A model generated the notes under the pieces. That model ran no database searches and was not told the origin of the DNA. It saw only the letters and a program-made list of their open reading frames with translations. A stretch of DNA of 64,000 bases from Aquatica leii (taxonomy: Eukaryota; Arthropoda; Insecta; Coleoptera; Lampyridae): NCBI GenBank assembly GCA_035610365.1, contig CM069433.1, positions 60,626,487 to 60,690,486 of the forward strand, read 5' to 3'. Shown one piece after another: positions 8,243 through 21,700 of the stretch. A program made the position numbers and the translations under genes. The number at the start of each line of letters is the position of its first letter. The first letter of the stretch is position 1.

Positions 8243-8460
8243 TCACTACGAACTTCTCCGACAGACCTAGAACCGAGCATACCCGAAACAAAACGACTCT
8301 TACGACGTATTGCCATTCCCCCACCACCAATACGATCTATCTCGACTTACCAAATACGAATGCAACTCGAGCATATCCGAAACGAAACGATAGCAACGAA
8401 ACTCCACGATCTCTTACCGATCTTACCCGAGTGATCCAGAACCGGCCCTACTATACTACT
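8235..8460. repeat. CGA-rich, C-skewed block with a two-copy tandem repeat, abutting the satellite
   Basis: The units start CCCCACCA at 8235 and 8319 and align through CGAGCATAyCCGAAACrAAACG (8272-8294 and 8363-8385), so about 84-91 bp is duplicated with substitutions and a small indel. The block has roughly 18 CGA trinucleotides and far more C than G on the plus strand, in contrast to the AT-rich DNA on both sides. It ends sharply at 8460 where satellite begins. It could be upstream regulatory DNA of the 8135 gene or the terminal repeat of the element that carries the polymerase. Confidence 0.65.
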
Positions 8461-11400
8461 CATGTAAAAACAAAATAACAGAATCTGAGACGCTTGAAAA
8501 CGATATATTGTACAGCAGTACTAACTGCAATGTTTATAACATTTTTACTAATGAAATTCTTTCCTATGCAGACATTAGTCGTTAGCAATACGATCAAACC
8601 AAAGATTTGCAAAATATTAGGCAAAATAAAACTACTAGAGGTTAAAAAGATTAAAATCTGATGTTTATTAACATTGTTAATTAGGAATTAGTTTGGTTGA
8701 CGGACATTAAGACCTAGCAATGCTTACAAACTAAAGTTTTCCAAAATAACATGTATAAACAAACTAACAGAATCTGAGACGCTTGAAAACGATATCATAT
8801 TGTACAGCAGTACTAACTGCAATGTTTATAACATTCTTACTAATGAAATTCTTTCCTATACCGACATTAGTCGTTAGCAATACGATCAAACCAAAGATTT
8901 GCAAAATATTAAGCAAAATAAAACTACTAGAGGTTTAAAAGATTAAAATCGAAGGTTTATTACCAATATTATTTAGGAATAAATTTGGTTGACGGACATT
9001 AGTAACTAGCAATACATGCATACTCAAGTTTTCCAAAGTATCATGTAAAATGAAACTACCAGAATCTGAGACGCTTGAAAACGATATCATATTGTACAGC
9101 AGTACTAACTGCAATGTTTATAACATTCTTACCAATGAAATTCTTTCCTATACAGACATTAGTCGTTAGCAATACGATCAAACCAAAGATTTGCAAAATA
9201 TTAAGCAAAATAAAACTACTAGAGGTTAAAAAGATTAAAATCTGAGGATTATTAACATTGTTATTTAGGAATTAGTTTGATTGACGGACATTAACCCCTA
9301 GCAATGCATGCAAACTAAAGTTTTTTATAATAACATGTAAAAACAAACTAACAGAATCTGAGACGCTTGAAAACGATATCATATTGTACAGCAGTACTAA
9401 CTGCAATGTTTATAACATTCTTACTAATGAAATTATTTCCTATACAGACATAAGTCGTTAGCAATACGATCAAACCAAAGATTTGCAAAATATTAAGCAA
9501 AATAAAACTACTAGAGGTCAAAAAGATTAAAATCCAAGGTTTATTACCAATATTATTTAGGAATAAATTTGGTTGACGGACATTAGTACCTAGCAATACA
9601 TGCAAACTAAAGTTTTCCAGAATATCATCTAAAATGAAACAACCAGAATCTGAGACGCTTGAAAACGATATCATATTGTACAGCAGTACTAACTGAAATG
9701 TTTATAACATCCTTACTAATGAAATTCTTTCCTATGCAGATATTAGTCGTTAGCAATACGATCAAACCAAAGATTTGCAAAATATTAAGCAAAATAAAAC
9801 TACTAGAGGTTAAAAAGATTATAATCTGAGGTTTATTAACATTGTTATTTAGGAATTAGTTTGGTTGACGGACATTAAGACCTAGCAATGCAAACTAAAG
9901 TTTTCCATAATAACATGTAAAAACAAACTAACAGAATCTGAGACGCTTGAAAACGATATCATATTGTACAGCAGTACTAACTGCAATGTTTATAACATTC
10001 TTACTAATGAAATTCTTTCCTATACAGACATTAGTCGTTAGCAATACGATCAAACCAAAGATTTACAAAATATTAGGCAAAATAAAACTACTAGAGGTTA
10101 AAAAGATTAAAATCTGAGGTTTATTAACATTGTTATTTAGGAATTAGTTTGGTTGACGGACATTAAGACCTAGCAATGCATGCAAACTAAAGTTTTCCAT
10201 AATAACATGTAAAAACAAACTAACAGAATCTGAGACGCTTGAAAACGATATCATATTGTACAGCAGTACTAACTGCAATGTTTATAACATTCTTACTAAT
10301 GAAATTCTTTCCTATACAGACATTAGTCGTTAGCAATACGATCAAACCAAAGATTTGCAAAATATTAAGCAAAATAAAACTACTAGAGGTTAAAAAGATT
10401 AAAATCTGAGGTTTATTACCAATATTATTTAGGAATAAATTTGGTTGACGGACATTAGTACCTAGCAATACATGCAAACTAAAGTTTTCCAGAATATCAT
10501 CTAAAATGAAACAACCAGAATCTGAGACGCTTGAAAACGATATCATATTGTACAGCAGTACTAACTGAAATGTTTATAACATCCTTACTAATGAAATTCT
10601 TTCCTATGCAGATATTAGTCGTTAGCAATACGATCAAACCAAAGATTTGCAAAATATTAAGCAAAATAAAACTACTAGAGGTTAAAAAGATTAAAATCGA
10701 CGGTTTATTAACATTGTTATTTAAGAATTAGGTTGGTTGACGGACATTAAGACCTAGCAATGCATGCAAACTAAAGTTTTCAATAATAACATGTAAAAAC
10801 AAACTAACAGAATCTGAGACGCTTGAAAACGATATCATATTGTACAGCAGTACTAACTGCAATGTTTATAACATTCTTACTAATGAAATTCTTTCCTATA
10901 CAGACATTAGTCGTTAGCAATACGATCAAACCAAAGATTTGCAAAATATTAAGCAAAATAAAACTACTAGAGGTTAAAAAGATTAAAATCTGAGGTTTAT
11001 TACCAATATTATTTAGGAATAAATTTGGTTGACGGACATTAGTACCTAGCAATACATGCAAACTAAAGTTTTCCAGAATATCATCTAAAATGAAACTACC
11101 AGAATCTGAGACGCTTGAAAACGATATCATATTGTACAGCAGTACTAACTGAAATGTTTATAACATCCTTACTAATGAAATTCTTTCCTATGCAGATATT
11201 AGTCGTTAGCAATACGATCAAACCAAAGATTTGCAAAATATTAAGCAAAATAAAACTACTAGAGGTTAAAAAGATTAAAATCGAAGGTTTATTACCAATA
11301 TTATTTAGGAATAAATTTGGTTGACGGACATTAGTACCTAGCAATACATGCAAACTAAAGTTTTCCAAATAACATGTAAAATCAAACTACCACAATCTGC

Positions 11401-11992
11401 AACGATTGAAAACGATATCATATTATACAGCAGTACTAACTGCAATGTTTATAACATTCTTACTAATGAAATTCTTTCCTATGCAGACATTAGTCGTTAG
11501 CAATACGATCAAACCAAAGATTTGCAAAATATTAAGCAAAATAAAACTACTAGAGGTTAAAAAGATTATAATCTGAGGTTTATTAACATTGTTATTTAGG
11601 AATTAGTTTGGTTGACGGACATTAAGACCTAGCAATGCAAACTAAAGTTTTCCATAATAACATGTAAAAACAAACTAACAGAATCTGAGACGCTTGAAAA
11701 CGATATCATATTGTACAGCAGTACTAACTGCAATGTTTATAACATTCTTACTAATGAAATTCTCTCCTATACAGACATTCGTCGTTAGCAATACGATCAA
11801 ACCAACGTTTTGCAAAATATTAAGCAAAATAAAACTACTAGAGGTTAAAAAGATTAAAATCGGAGGTTTATTACCAATATTATTTAGGAATAATTTTGGT
11901 TAACGGACATTAGTACCTAGCAATACATGCAAACTAAAGTTTTCCAAATAACATGTAAAATCAAACTACCACAATCTGCAACGATTGAAAAC

Positions 11993-12005
11993 GATATCAT
12001 ATTAT
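11993..12005. other. Unoccupied insertion site of the E element
   Basis: This monomer junction reads ...CTGCAACGATTGAAAACGATA then TCATATTATACAG. It is preceded by the AATAATTTTGGTTAACGG monomer variant that flanks every E copy on its left. It therefore represents the sequence before insertion. Equivalent sites lie at 15188-15200 and 52121-52133. Confidence 0.7.
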
Positions 12006-15000
12006 ACAGCAGTACTAACTGCAATGTTTATAACATTCTTACTAATGAAATTCTTTCCTATGCAGACATTAGTCGTTAGCAATACGATCAAACCAAAGAT
12101 TTGCAAAATATTAAGCAAAATAAAACTACTAGAGGTTAAAAAGATTAAAATCGGAGGTTTATTACCAATATTATTTAGGAATAAATTTGGTTGACGGACA
12201 TTAGTACCTAGCAATGCATGCAAACTAAAGTTTTCCATAATAACATGTAAAAACAAATTACCAGAATCTGCAACGATTGAAAACGATATCATATTATACA
12301 GCAGTAGTAACTGCAATGTTTATAACATTCTTACTAATGAAATTCTTTCCTATACAGACATTAGTCGTTAGCAATACGATCAAACCAAAGATTTGCAAAA
12401 TATTAAGCAAAATAAAACTACTAGAGGTTAAAAAGATTAAAATCTAAGGTTTATTAACATTGTTATTTAGGAACTAATTTGCTTGACGGACATTAACCGC
12501 TAGCAATGCATGCAAACTAAAGTTTTTTTTAATAACATGTAAAAACAAACTAACAGAATCTGAGACGCTTGAAAACGATATCATATTGTACAGCAGTACT
12601 AACTGCAATGTTTATAACATTCTTACTAATGAAATCCTTTCCTATACAGACATTAGTAGTTAGCAATACGATCAAACCAAAGATTTGCAAAATATTAAGC
12701 AAAATAATACTACTAGAGGTTAAAAAGATTAAAATCTGAGGTTTATTAACATTGTTATTTAGGAACTAGTTTGGTTGACGGACATTAAGACCTAGCAATG
12801 CATGCAAACTAAAGTTTTCTATAATAACATGTAAAAGCAAACTAACAGAATCCGAGACGCTTGAAAACGATATCATATTGTACCGCAGTACTAACTGCAA
12901 TGTTTATAACATTCTTACTAATGAAATCCTTTCCTATACAGACATTAGTCGTTAGCAATACGATCAAACCAAAGTTTTGCAAAATATTAAGCAAAATAAA
13001 ACTACTAGAGGTTAAAAAGATTAAAATCTGAGGTTTATTACCAATATTATTTAGGAATAAATTTGGTTGACGGACATTAGTACCTAGCAATACATGCATA
13101 CTCAAGTTTTCCAAAATATCATGTTAAATGAAACTACCAGAATCTGAGACGCTTGAAAACGATATCATATTGTACAGCAGTACTAACTGCAATGTTTATA
13201 ACATTCTTACTAATGAAATTCTTTCCTATACAGACATTAGTCGTTAGTAATACGATCAAACCAAAGATTTGCAAAATATTAGGCATAATAAAACTACTAG
13301 AGGTTAAAAAGATTAAAATCTGAGGTTTATTAACATTGTTATTTAGGAATTAGGTTGGTTGACGGACATTAAGACCTAGCAATGCATGCAAACTAAAGTT
13401 TTCCAGAATATCATCTAAAATAAAACTACCAGAATCTGAGACGCTTGAAAACGATATCATATTGTACAGCAGTACTAACTGCAATGTTTATAACATTCTT
13501 ACTAATGAAATTCTTTCCTATGCAGACATTAGTCGTTAGCAATACGATCAAACCAAAGATTTGCAAAATATTAAGCAAAATAAAACTACTAGAGGTTAAA
13601 AAGATTATAATCTGAGGTTTATTAACATTGTTATTTAGGATTTAGTTTGGTTGACGGACATTAAGACCTAGCAATGCAAACTAAAGTTTTCCATAATAAC
13701 ATGTAAAAACAAACTAACAGAATCTGAGACGCTTGAAAACGATATCATATTGTACAGCAGTACTAACTGCAATGTTTATAACATTCTTACTAATGAAATT
13801 CTTTCCTATACAGACATTAGTCGTTAGCAATACGATCAAACCAAAGATTTGCAAAATATTAAGCAAAATAAAACTACTAGAGGTTAAAAAGATTAAAATC
13901 TGAGGTTTATTAACATTGTTATTTAGGAATTAGTTTGATTGACGGACATTAAGACCTAGCAATGCAAACTAAAGTTTTCCATAATAACATGTAAAAACAA
14001 ACTAACAGAATCTGAGACGCTTGAAAACGATATCATATTGTACAGCAGTACTAACTGCAATGTTTATAACATTCTTACTAATGAAATTCTTTCCTATACA
14101 GACATTAGTCGTTAGCAATACGATCAAACCAAAGTTTTGCAAAATATTAAGCAAAATAAAACTACTAGAGGTTAAAAAGATTATAATCTGAGCTTTATTA
14201 ACATTGTTATTTAGGATTTAGTTTGGTTGACGGACATTAAGACCTAGCAATGCAAACTAAAGTTTTCCATAATAACATGTAAAAACAAACTAACAGAATC
14301 TGAGATGCTTGAAAACGATATCATATTGTACAGAGGTACTAACTGCAATGTTTATAACATTCTTACTAATGAAATTCTTTCCTATACAGACATTAGTCGT
14401 TAGTAATACGATCAAACCAAAGATTTGCAAAATATTAGGCATAATAAAACTACTAGAGGTTAAAAAGATTAAAATCTGAGGTTTATTAACATTGTTATTT
14501 AGGAATTAGGTTGGTTGACGGACATTAAGACCTAGCAATGCATGCAAACTAAAGTTTTCCAGAATATCATCTAAAATAAAACTACCAGAATCTGAGACGC
14601 TTGAAAACGATATCATATTGTACAGCAGTACTAACTGCAATGTTTATAACATTCTTACTAATGAAATTCTTTCCTATGCAGACATTAGTCGTTAGCAATA
14701 CGATCAAACCAAAGATTTGCAAAATATTAAGCAAAATAAAACTACTAGAGGTTAAAAAGATTATAATCTGAGGTTTATTAACATTGTTATTTAGGATTTA
14801 GTTTGGTTGACGGACATTAAGACCTAGCAATGCAAACTAAAGTTTTCCATAGTAACATGTAAAAACAAACTAACAGAATCTGAGACGCTTGAAAACGATA
14901 TCATATTGTACAGCAGTAATAACTGCAATGTTTATAACATTCTTACTAATGAAATTCTCTCCTATACAGACATTCGTCGTTAGCAATACGATCAAACCAA

Positions 15001-15685
15001 CGTTTTGCAAAATATTAAGCAAAATAAAACTACTAGAGGTTAATAAGATTAAAATCGGAGGTTTATTACCAATATTATTTAGGAATAATTTTGGTTAACG
15101 GACATTAGTACCTAGCAATACATGCAAACTAAAGTTTTCCAAATAACATGTAAAATCAAACTACTACAATCTGCAACGATTGAAAACGATATCATTTTAT
15201 ACAGCAGTACTAACTGCAATGTTTATAACATTCTTACTAATGAAATTCTTTCCTATGCAGACATTAGTCGTTAGCAATACGATCAAACCAAAGATTTGCA
15301 AAATATTAAGCAAAATAAAACTACTAGAGGTTAAAAAGATTAAAATCTGAGGTTTATTAACATTGTTATTTAGGAATTAGTTTGGTTGACGGACATTAAG
15401 ACCTAGCAATGCAAACTAAAGTTTTCCATAATAACATGTAAAAACAAACTAACAGAATCTGAGACGCTTGAAAACGATATATTGTACAGCAGTACTAACT
15501 GCAATGTTTATAACATTTTTACTAATGAAATTCTTTCCTATGCAGACATTAGTCGTTAGCAATACGATCAAACCAAAGATTTGCAAAATATTAGGCAAAA
15601 TAAAACTACTAGAGGTTAAAAAGATTAAAATCTGATGTTTATTAACATTGTTAATTAGGAATTAGTTTGGTTGACGGACATTAAG

Positions 15686-15705
15686 CAAAATAAAACTACT
15701 AGAGG
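15686..15705. repeat. 20-bp ectopic insertion copied from elsewhere in the monomer
   Basis: Between GGACATTAAG and ACCTAGC, contiguous in other monomers, this one carries CAAAATAAAACTACTAGAGG. That is exactly the sequence that follows ATTAAG in the first half of the monomer. The shared ATTAAG marks the probable template-switch point. Confidence 0.85.
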
Positions 15706-18700
15706 ACCTAGCAATGCTTGCAAACTAAAGTTTTCCAAAATAACATGTATAAACAAACTAACAGAATCTGAGACGCTTGAAAACGATATCATATTGTACA
15801 GCAGTACTAACTGCAATGTTTATAACATTCTTACTAATGAAATTCTTTCCTATACAGACATTAGTCGTTAGCAATACGATCAAACCAAAGATTTGCAAAA
15901 TATTAAGCAAAATAAAACTACTACAGGTTAAAAAGATTAAAATCGAAGGTTTATTACCAATATTATTTAGGAATAAATTTGGTTGACGGACATTAGTACC
16001 TAGCAATACATACATGCATAATAAAGTTTTCCATAATAACATGTAAAAACAAACTAACAGAATCTGAGACGCTTGAAAACGATATCATATTGTACAGCAG
16101 TACTAACTGCAATGTTTATAACATTCTTACTAATGAAATTCTTTCCTATACAGACATTAGTCGTTAGCAATACGATCAAACCAAAGATTTGCAAAATATT
16201 AAGCAAAATAAAACTACTAGAGGTTAAAAAGATTAAAATCGAAGGTTTATTACCAATATTATTTAGGAATAAATTTGGTTAACGGACATTAGTACCTAGC
16301 AATACATGCATACTCAAGTTTTCCAAAATATCATGTTAAATAAATCTACCAGAATCTGAGACGCTTGAAAACGATATCATATTGTACAGCAGTACTAACT
16401 GCAATGTTTATAACATTTTTACTAATGAAATTCTTTCATATACAGACATTGGTCGTTAGCAATACGATCAAACCAAAGATTTGCAAAATATTAGGCAAAA
16501 TAAAACTACTAGAGGTTAAAAAGATTAAAATCTGAAGTTTATTAACATTGTTATTTAGGAATTAGTTTGGTTGACGGACATTAAGACCTAGCAATGCATG
16601 CAAACTAAAGTTTTCCAAAATAACATGTAAAAACAAACTGACAGAATCTGAGACGCTTGAAAACGATATCATATTGTACAGCAGTACTAACTGCAATGTT
16701 TATAACATTCTTACTAATGAAATTCTTTCCTATACAGACATTAGTCGTTAGCAATACGATCAAACCAAAGTTTTGCAAAATATTAAGCAAAATAAAACTA
16801 CTAGAGGTTAAAAAGATTAAAATCTGAGGTTTAGTACCAATATTATTTAGGAATAAATTTGGTTGACGGACATTACTACCTAGCAATACATGCAAACTAA
16901 AGTTTTCCAGAATATCATCTAAAATTAAACTACCAGAATCTGAGACGCTTGAAAACGATATCATATTGTACAGCAGTACTAACTGCAATGTTTATAACAT
17001 TCTTACTAATGAAATTCTTTCCTATGCAGATATTAGTCGTTAGCAATACGATCAAACCAAAGATTTGCAAAATATTAAGCAAAATAAAACTACTAGAGGT
17101 TAAAAAGATTAAAATCTGAGCTTTATTACCAATATTATTTAGGAATAAATTTGGTTGACGGACATTAGTACCTAGCAATACATGCAAACTAAAGTTTTCC
17201 AGAATATCATCTAAAATTAAACTACCAGAATCTGAGACGCTTGAAAACGATATCATATTGTACAGCAGTACTAACTGCAATGTTTATAACATTCTTACTA
17301 ATGAAATTCTTTCCTATGCAGATATTAGTCGTTAGCAATACGATCAAACCAAAGCTTTGCAAAATATTAAGCAAAATAAAACTACTAGAGGTTAAAAAGA
17401 TTAAAATCTGAGGTTTATTAACATTGTTATTTAGGAATTAGTTTGGTTGACGGACATTAAGATTTAGCAATGCATGCAAACTAAAGTTTTCCATAATAAC
17501 ATGTAAAAACAAACTAACAGAATCTGAGACGCTTGAAAACGATATCATATTGTACAGCAGTACTAACTGCAATGTTTATAACATTCTTACTAATGAACTT
17601 CTTTCCTATGGAGATATTAGTCGTTAGCAATACGATCAAACAAAAGATATGCAAAATATTAAGCAAAATAAAACTACTAGAGGTTAAAAAGATTAAAATC
17701 GAAGGTTTATTACTAATATTATTTAGGAATAAATTTGGTTGACGGACATTAGTACCTAGCAATACATGCATACTCAAGTTTTCCAAAGTATCATGTAAAA
17801 TGAAACTACCAGAATCTGAGACGCTTGAAAACGATATCATATCATACAGCAGTACTAACTGCAATGTTTATAACATTCTTACTAATGAAATTCTTTCCTA
17901 TACAGACATTAGTCGTTAGCAATACGATCGAACAAAGATTTGCAAAATATTAAGCAAAAATAAAACTACTAGAGGTTAAAAGATTAATATCTGAGGTTTA
18001 TTAACATTGTTATTTAGGAATTAGTTTGGTTGACGGACATTAAGACCTAGCAATGCATGCAAACTAAAGTTTTCCATAATAACATGTAAAAACAAACTAA
18101 CAGAATCTGAGACGCTTGAAAACGATATCATATTGTACAGCAGTACTAACTGGAATGTTTATAACATTCTTACTAATAAAATTCTTTCCTATACAGACAT
18201 TAGTCGTTAGCAATACGATCAAACCAAAGATTTGCAAAATATTAAGCAAAATAAAACTACTAGAGGTTAAAAAGATTAAAATCTGAGGTTTATTAACATT
18301 GTTATTTAGGAATTAGTTTGGTTGACGGACATTAAGACCTAGCAATGCATGCAAACTAAAGTTTTCCATAATAACATGTAAAAACAAACTAACCGAATCT
18401 GAGATGCTTGAAAACGATATCATATTGTACAGCAGTACTAACTGCAATGTTTATAAAATTCTTACTAATGAAATTCTTTCCTATGGAGATATTAGTCGTT
18501 AGCAATACGATCAAACCAAAGATTTGCAAAATATTAAGCAAAATAAAACTACTAGAGGTTAAAAAGCTTAAAATCGGAGATTTATTACCAATATTATTTA
18601 GGAATAATTTTGGTTAACGGACATTAGTACCTAGCAATACATGCAAACTAAAGTTTTCCAAATAACATGTAAAATCAAACTACCACAATCTTCAACGATT

Positions 18701-18719
18701 GAAAACGATAGATAGTCTA

Positions 18720-21700
18720 TAGAGGTGTCGATTTTGACCTTTAGTAACCGGTTAACCGGTTAAAGCTAAATTAACCAATTAACCAAGTGATTCATTTTTG
18801 GTTAACCAGTTATTTTTAACCATTCTTGGCAACTTATTCATTTTAACCAACCGATACATTTTTGGTTAACCAATTAGTTTTAACCATTTTTGGTAACTGA
18901 TTCGTTTCAACTACGAGTGTTGATTCAATGAATTAAAGTTAAATTAAGCAAATGATTCGTTTTAATTAACCAATTTTTTTAACTCTTGCTTATAATTTGT
19001 TTTAAGCAACTATTGTTAACCGATTCGTTTTAATCACTTTTCTCAACTGATTTGGTTAAATTAACTCTATAGTGCATACTTAATCTACTTAATCAAATAG
19101 ATTATTAAAATATTCTTAAAGATCCTTATTAGTGTAAAAAGTACTGATTACTGCTTTGCTACTTGCTTTATATATAAAAACTGTTAAAACGTCGAATAAT
19201 TAAAAACTAGTAATTTATGTTTAAAGTAGTCCTCTTTCAAATAGTAAGATTTTTTATAATGTTTTCAAGTTAAATTGTAGACGAACAGTTTTTTGAGTAA
19301 ACAAAATAATTTTAAATATTTTAAAGTTTAATACTTATATTAGTGGCAATAACCAGTGGCCAGAACGATCATTCTAAATAAGATTGCGATTGCGATCACC
19401 TAGCATCTTTAAAAAATCATTCGCGATCGCAATCATTAAACAAATAAAACAAGGATTGGATTATCTTACCTACAAAATAAAGAAATAAAAAAAAAAAGAT
19501 TCCTGTAAAAAAATTTACATTTGCTCAAACTTAATTTAAAATTTATTTTTTAGACAAGGCAGGAATGACTGCGTTGTTTTTGTAAAATTACACTATTGGT
19601 ATAATTAGATCGATCTTCTAGAACAGTTTTGTAGCACTAGATAAGAATATAGAATATATCAATTAACGCGTCTTGATTAATATGTATAAAGAAAATTTAA
19701 ACTAATCAAAAAACAATAAATAACGGTAACTTCAAAAGATAACAAAACGACGATATGAAAAAACTTATTTTAAAACCGAATGTTTAAATTGAACAATATA
19801 GGTTTTATTAGAAATATTAAGAAGTTAAAAATATATTTAAAAAATGATCTTTTTTGTTATAGAAAGTCTAATTTTGTATAAGTAAACGTAACAACATTTT
19901 ATTTAAAACGAAAGATTGTTTCAATTAAAACGTGTTTAATTCGTTTTTGTATTTGATTACATTATATGAATTACAGAATAAATAATAAATTTTTCCCGTG
20001 GTTTTTCTTCGAAGGGCTTTTTCCTAGATTTATCAAACAACGATGGTGATTATCGATTGCTTGTAAAATAATAATTGCGTTCGTGGAGAAAAAATCGTTA
20101 ACTTTAAAATGATTTGGTTAAAAATTAAGTTTTCTAAAAAAAATAGAAAAATGCAAATATAAAAAGAAAAATTAAAAATTGTACACGTGCACGTTCCTCT
20201 GCGGAGAAGACTTTTCCTAACAAAATTTATTAATGTATGATTTACAAATAATAAGCATAATCAGTATTTCTTAAAAAAGTGCCGTATATCCAACTGATTA
20301 TAGTACCTACTTGCAACACAGATGTTTCTTTACTAACTTAGCTGTTGTTAAACCCAACGCCGCCAATAGAGCTTCCTTACCGTTGGTGTGTGCGTTCTTA
20401 TATACAGGTAAAAGGATTTTCTAAGAAACATGCAACAAGGGGTTGAAAATAAGTTGTAACTTGTAATCTGTATGTAGGTATTAATAACTTTTTCTATTTT
20501 TGTCACTCAAAAATCAAGATTTTGTCCCAAAATAATTGTGCAAAAATTGGAGAAAGAATCAAACTTTAATAGAACTTAACTAAATTATTTTAAGTTAATT
20601 TTATATTCTAACAAATCACCAATTAACAAAAATGCTTTTAATTAATAAAAACGTATTTCAAATATGTATAGATTACCGTGGTACATTTCCCAAATATTAT
20701 TGATTTTAAAATTTATAAAACTGTAAAACATGATTTTACCTGGAATATTTTTAAATGCACATTAGGTCAATGTGCTTTTAAGCAAGCAGTAAAATTTTAT
20801 GTAAATAGATTATTTACCCTTTTGACTATAACAATTTCTTAAAAGGTATTTATTTAAATTTTTATGAAACAAATAGGCCAAGCGTAAAATTTAATCATTA
20901 TGCTTCTTGTTTATAGATTTTTATTAGACAAAACAAGATATGTGTTGTCAACGACGAAAGATTGAATAAGTAGTCAAAAACACCTGGTACAATTTAGTAC
21001 ACATACGTAAAGACTAGCACTTCTACACTACGTTAATGTGGGCACTTTTTGTAGTACTGGCAATCCATATAGAAAGGATTTTGCTATTTTGAATGTATTT
21101 ATGTTTTAGATGTTAGATGTTAGAAGTCTTTTAATTAAATTTAACAAAACAACAAAATAAAACTGGAATATTAGTGAAAAGAAAACTAATAAAAACTCTA
21201 AAAAGTGTCAGGTGATTTGTTTAATTGTATCTAAATAGTTTATTTAAATTAATATAAATGAAAATAAATATTTTTAGTAAAAAGTAATGTCTTCGATAAA
21301 AGTTTGCGAGTTTTCTATTCTGAAAATTTATTTTTAAAATTGTTTTTTAAATTGAATCTTCTAAAAAGACAAGTTTTAACTTTTTAAACAAATAGGAATT
21401 TATTTGTTAAATTTCCAAAATTTGTTTTCTTAAATTGGAATGCAAAACAATTGCTTAATCTATTTATTATTTCCAAATATGTAATACTTATATTTTGTTT
21501 TGCGCCGAAGGTTTAACCAAACATGGTTAAAATAGATAATTTAATAATTCGTGATTTAATGGTTCTTTAACCAAAAGCCCTCGAAGTAAATCGTATAACA
21601 AAAGATGGTTAAACTGGATCGTTTTACAAAAGATGGTTAAACTGAATCGTTTAACCAAAGACGGTTAACCTAAATCGTTTACCCAAGGGTGGTTAAACTG

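Larger units (their letters stand above)
8461..18710. repeat. Satellite array segment 1, about 35 monomers of 291-292 bp
   Basis: Head-to-tail monomers recognisable by GAATCTGAGACGCTTGAAAA followed by TACAGCAGTACTAACTGC. Two broad sequence types intermix at the variable part: one has ATTAACATTG, GGACATTAAGACC and AATGCATGC; the other has ATTACCAATA, GGACATTAGTACC and AATACATGC. Chimeras of the two are common. No E element is present in this segment. It is the most heterogeneous part of the array. The first monomer starts mid-unit at CATGTAAAAAC. No transcription signal or credible gene was seen. Confidence 0.97.

Noticed and set aside
8560-8640. Pol III A/B-box-like or tRNA-derived origin of the satellite (GGTTTGATCG on the minus strand)
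   Set aside because: Only a weak partial B-box match, no A-box at proper spacing and no cloverleaf. The internal-dimer origin explains the sequence better.
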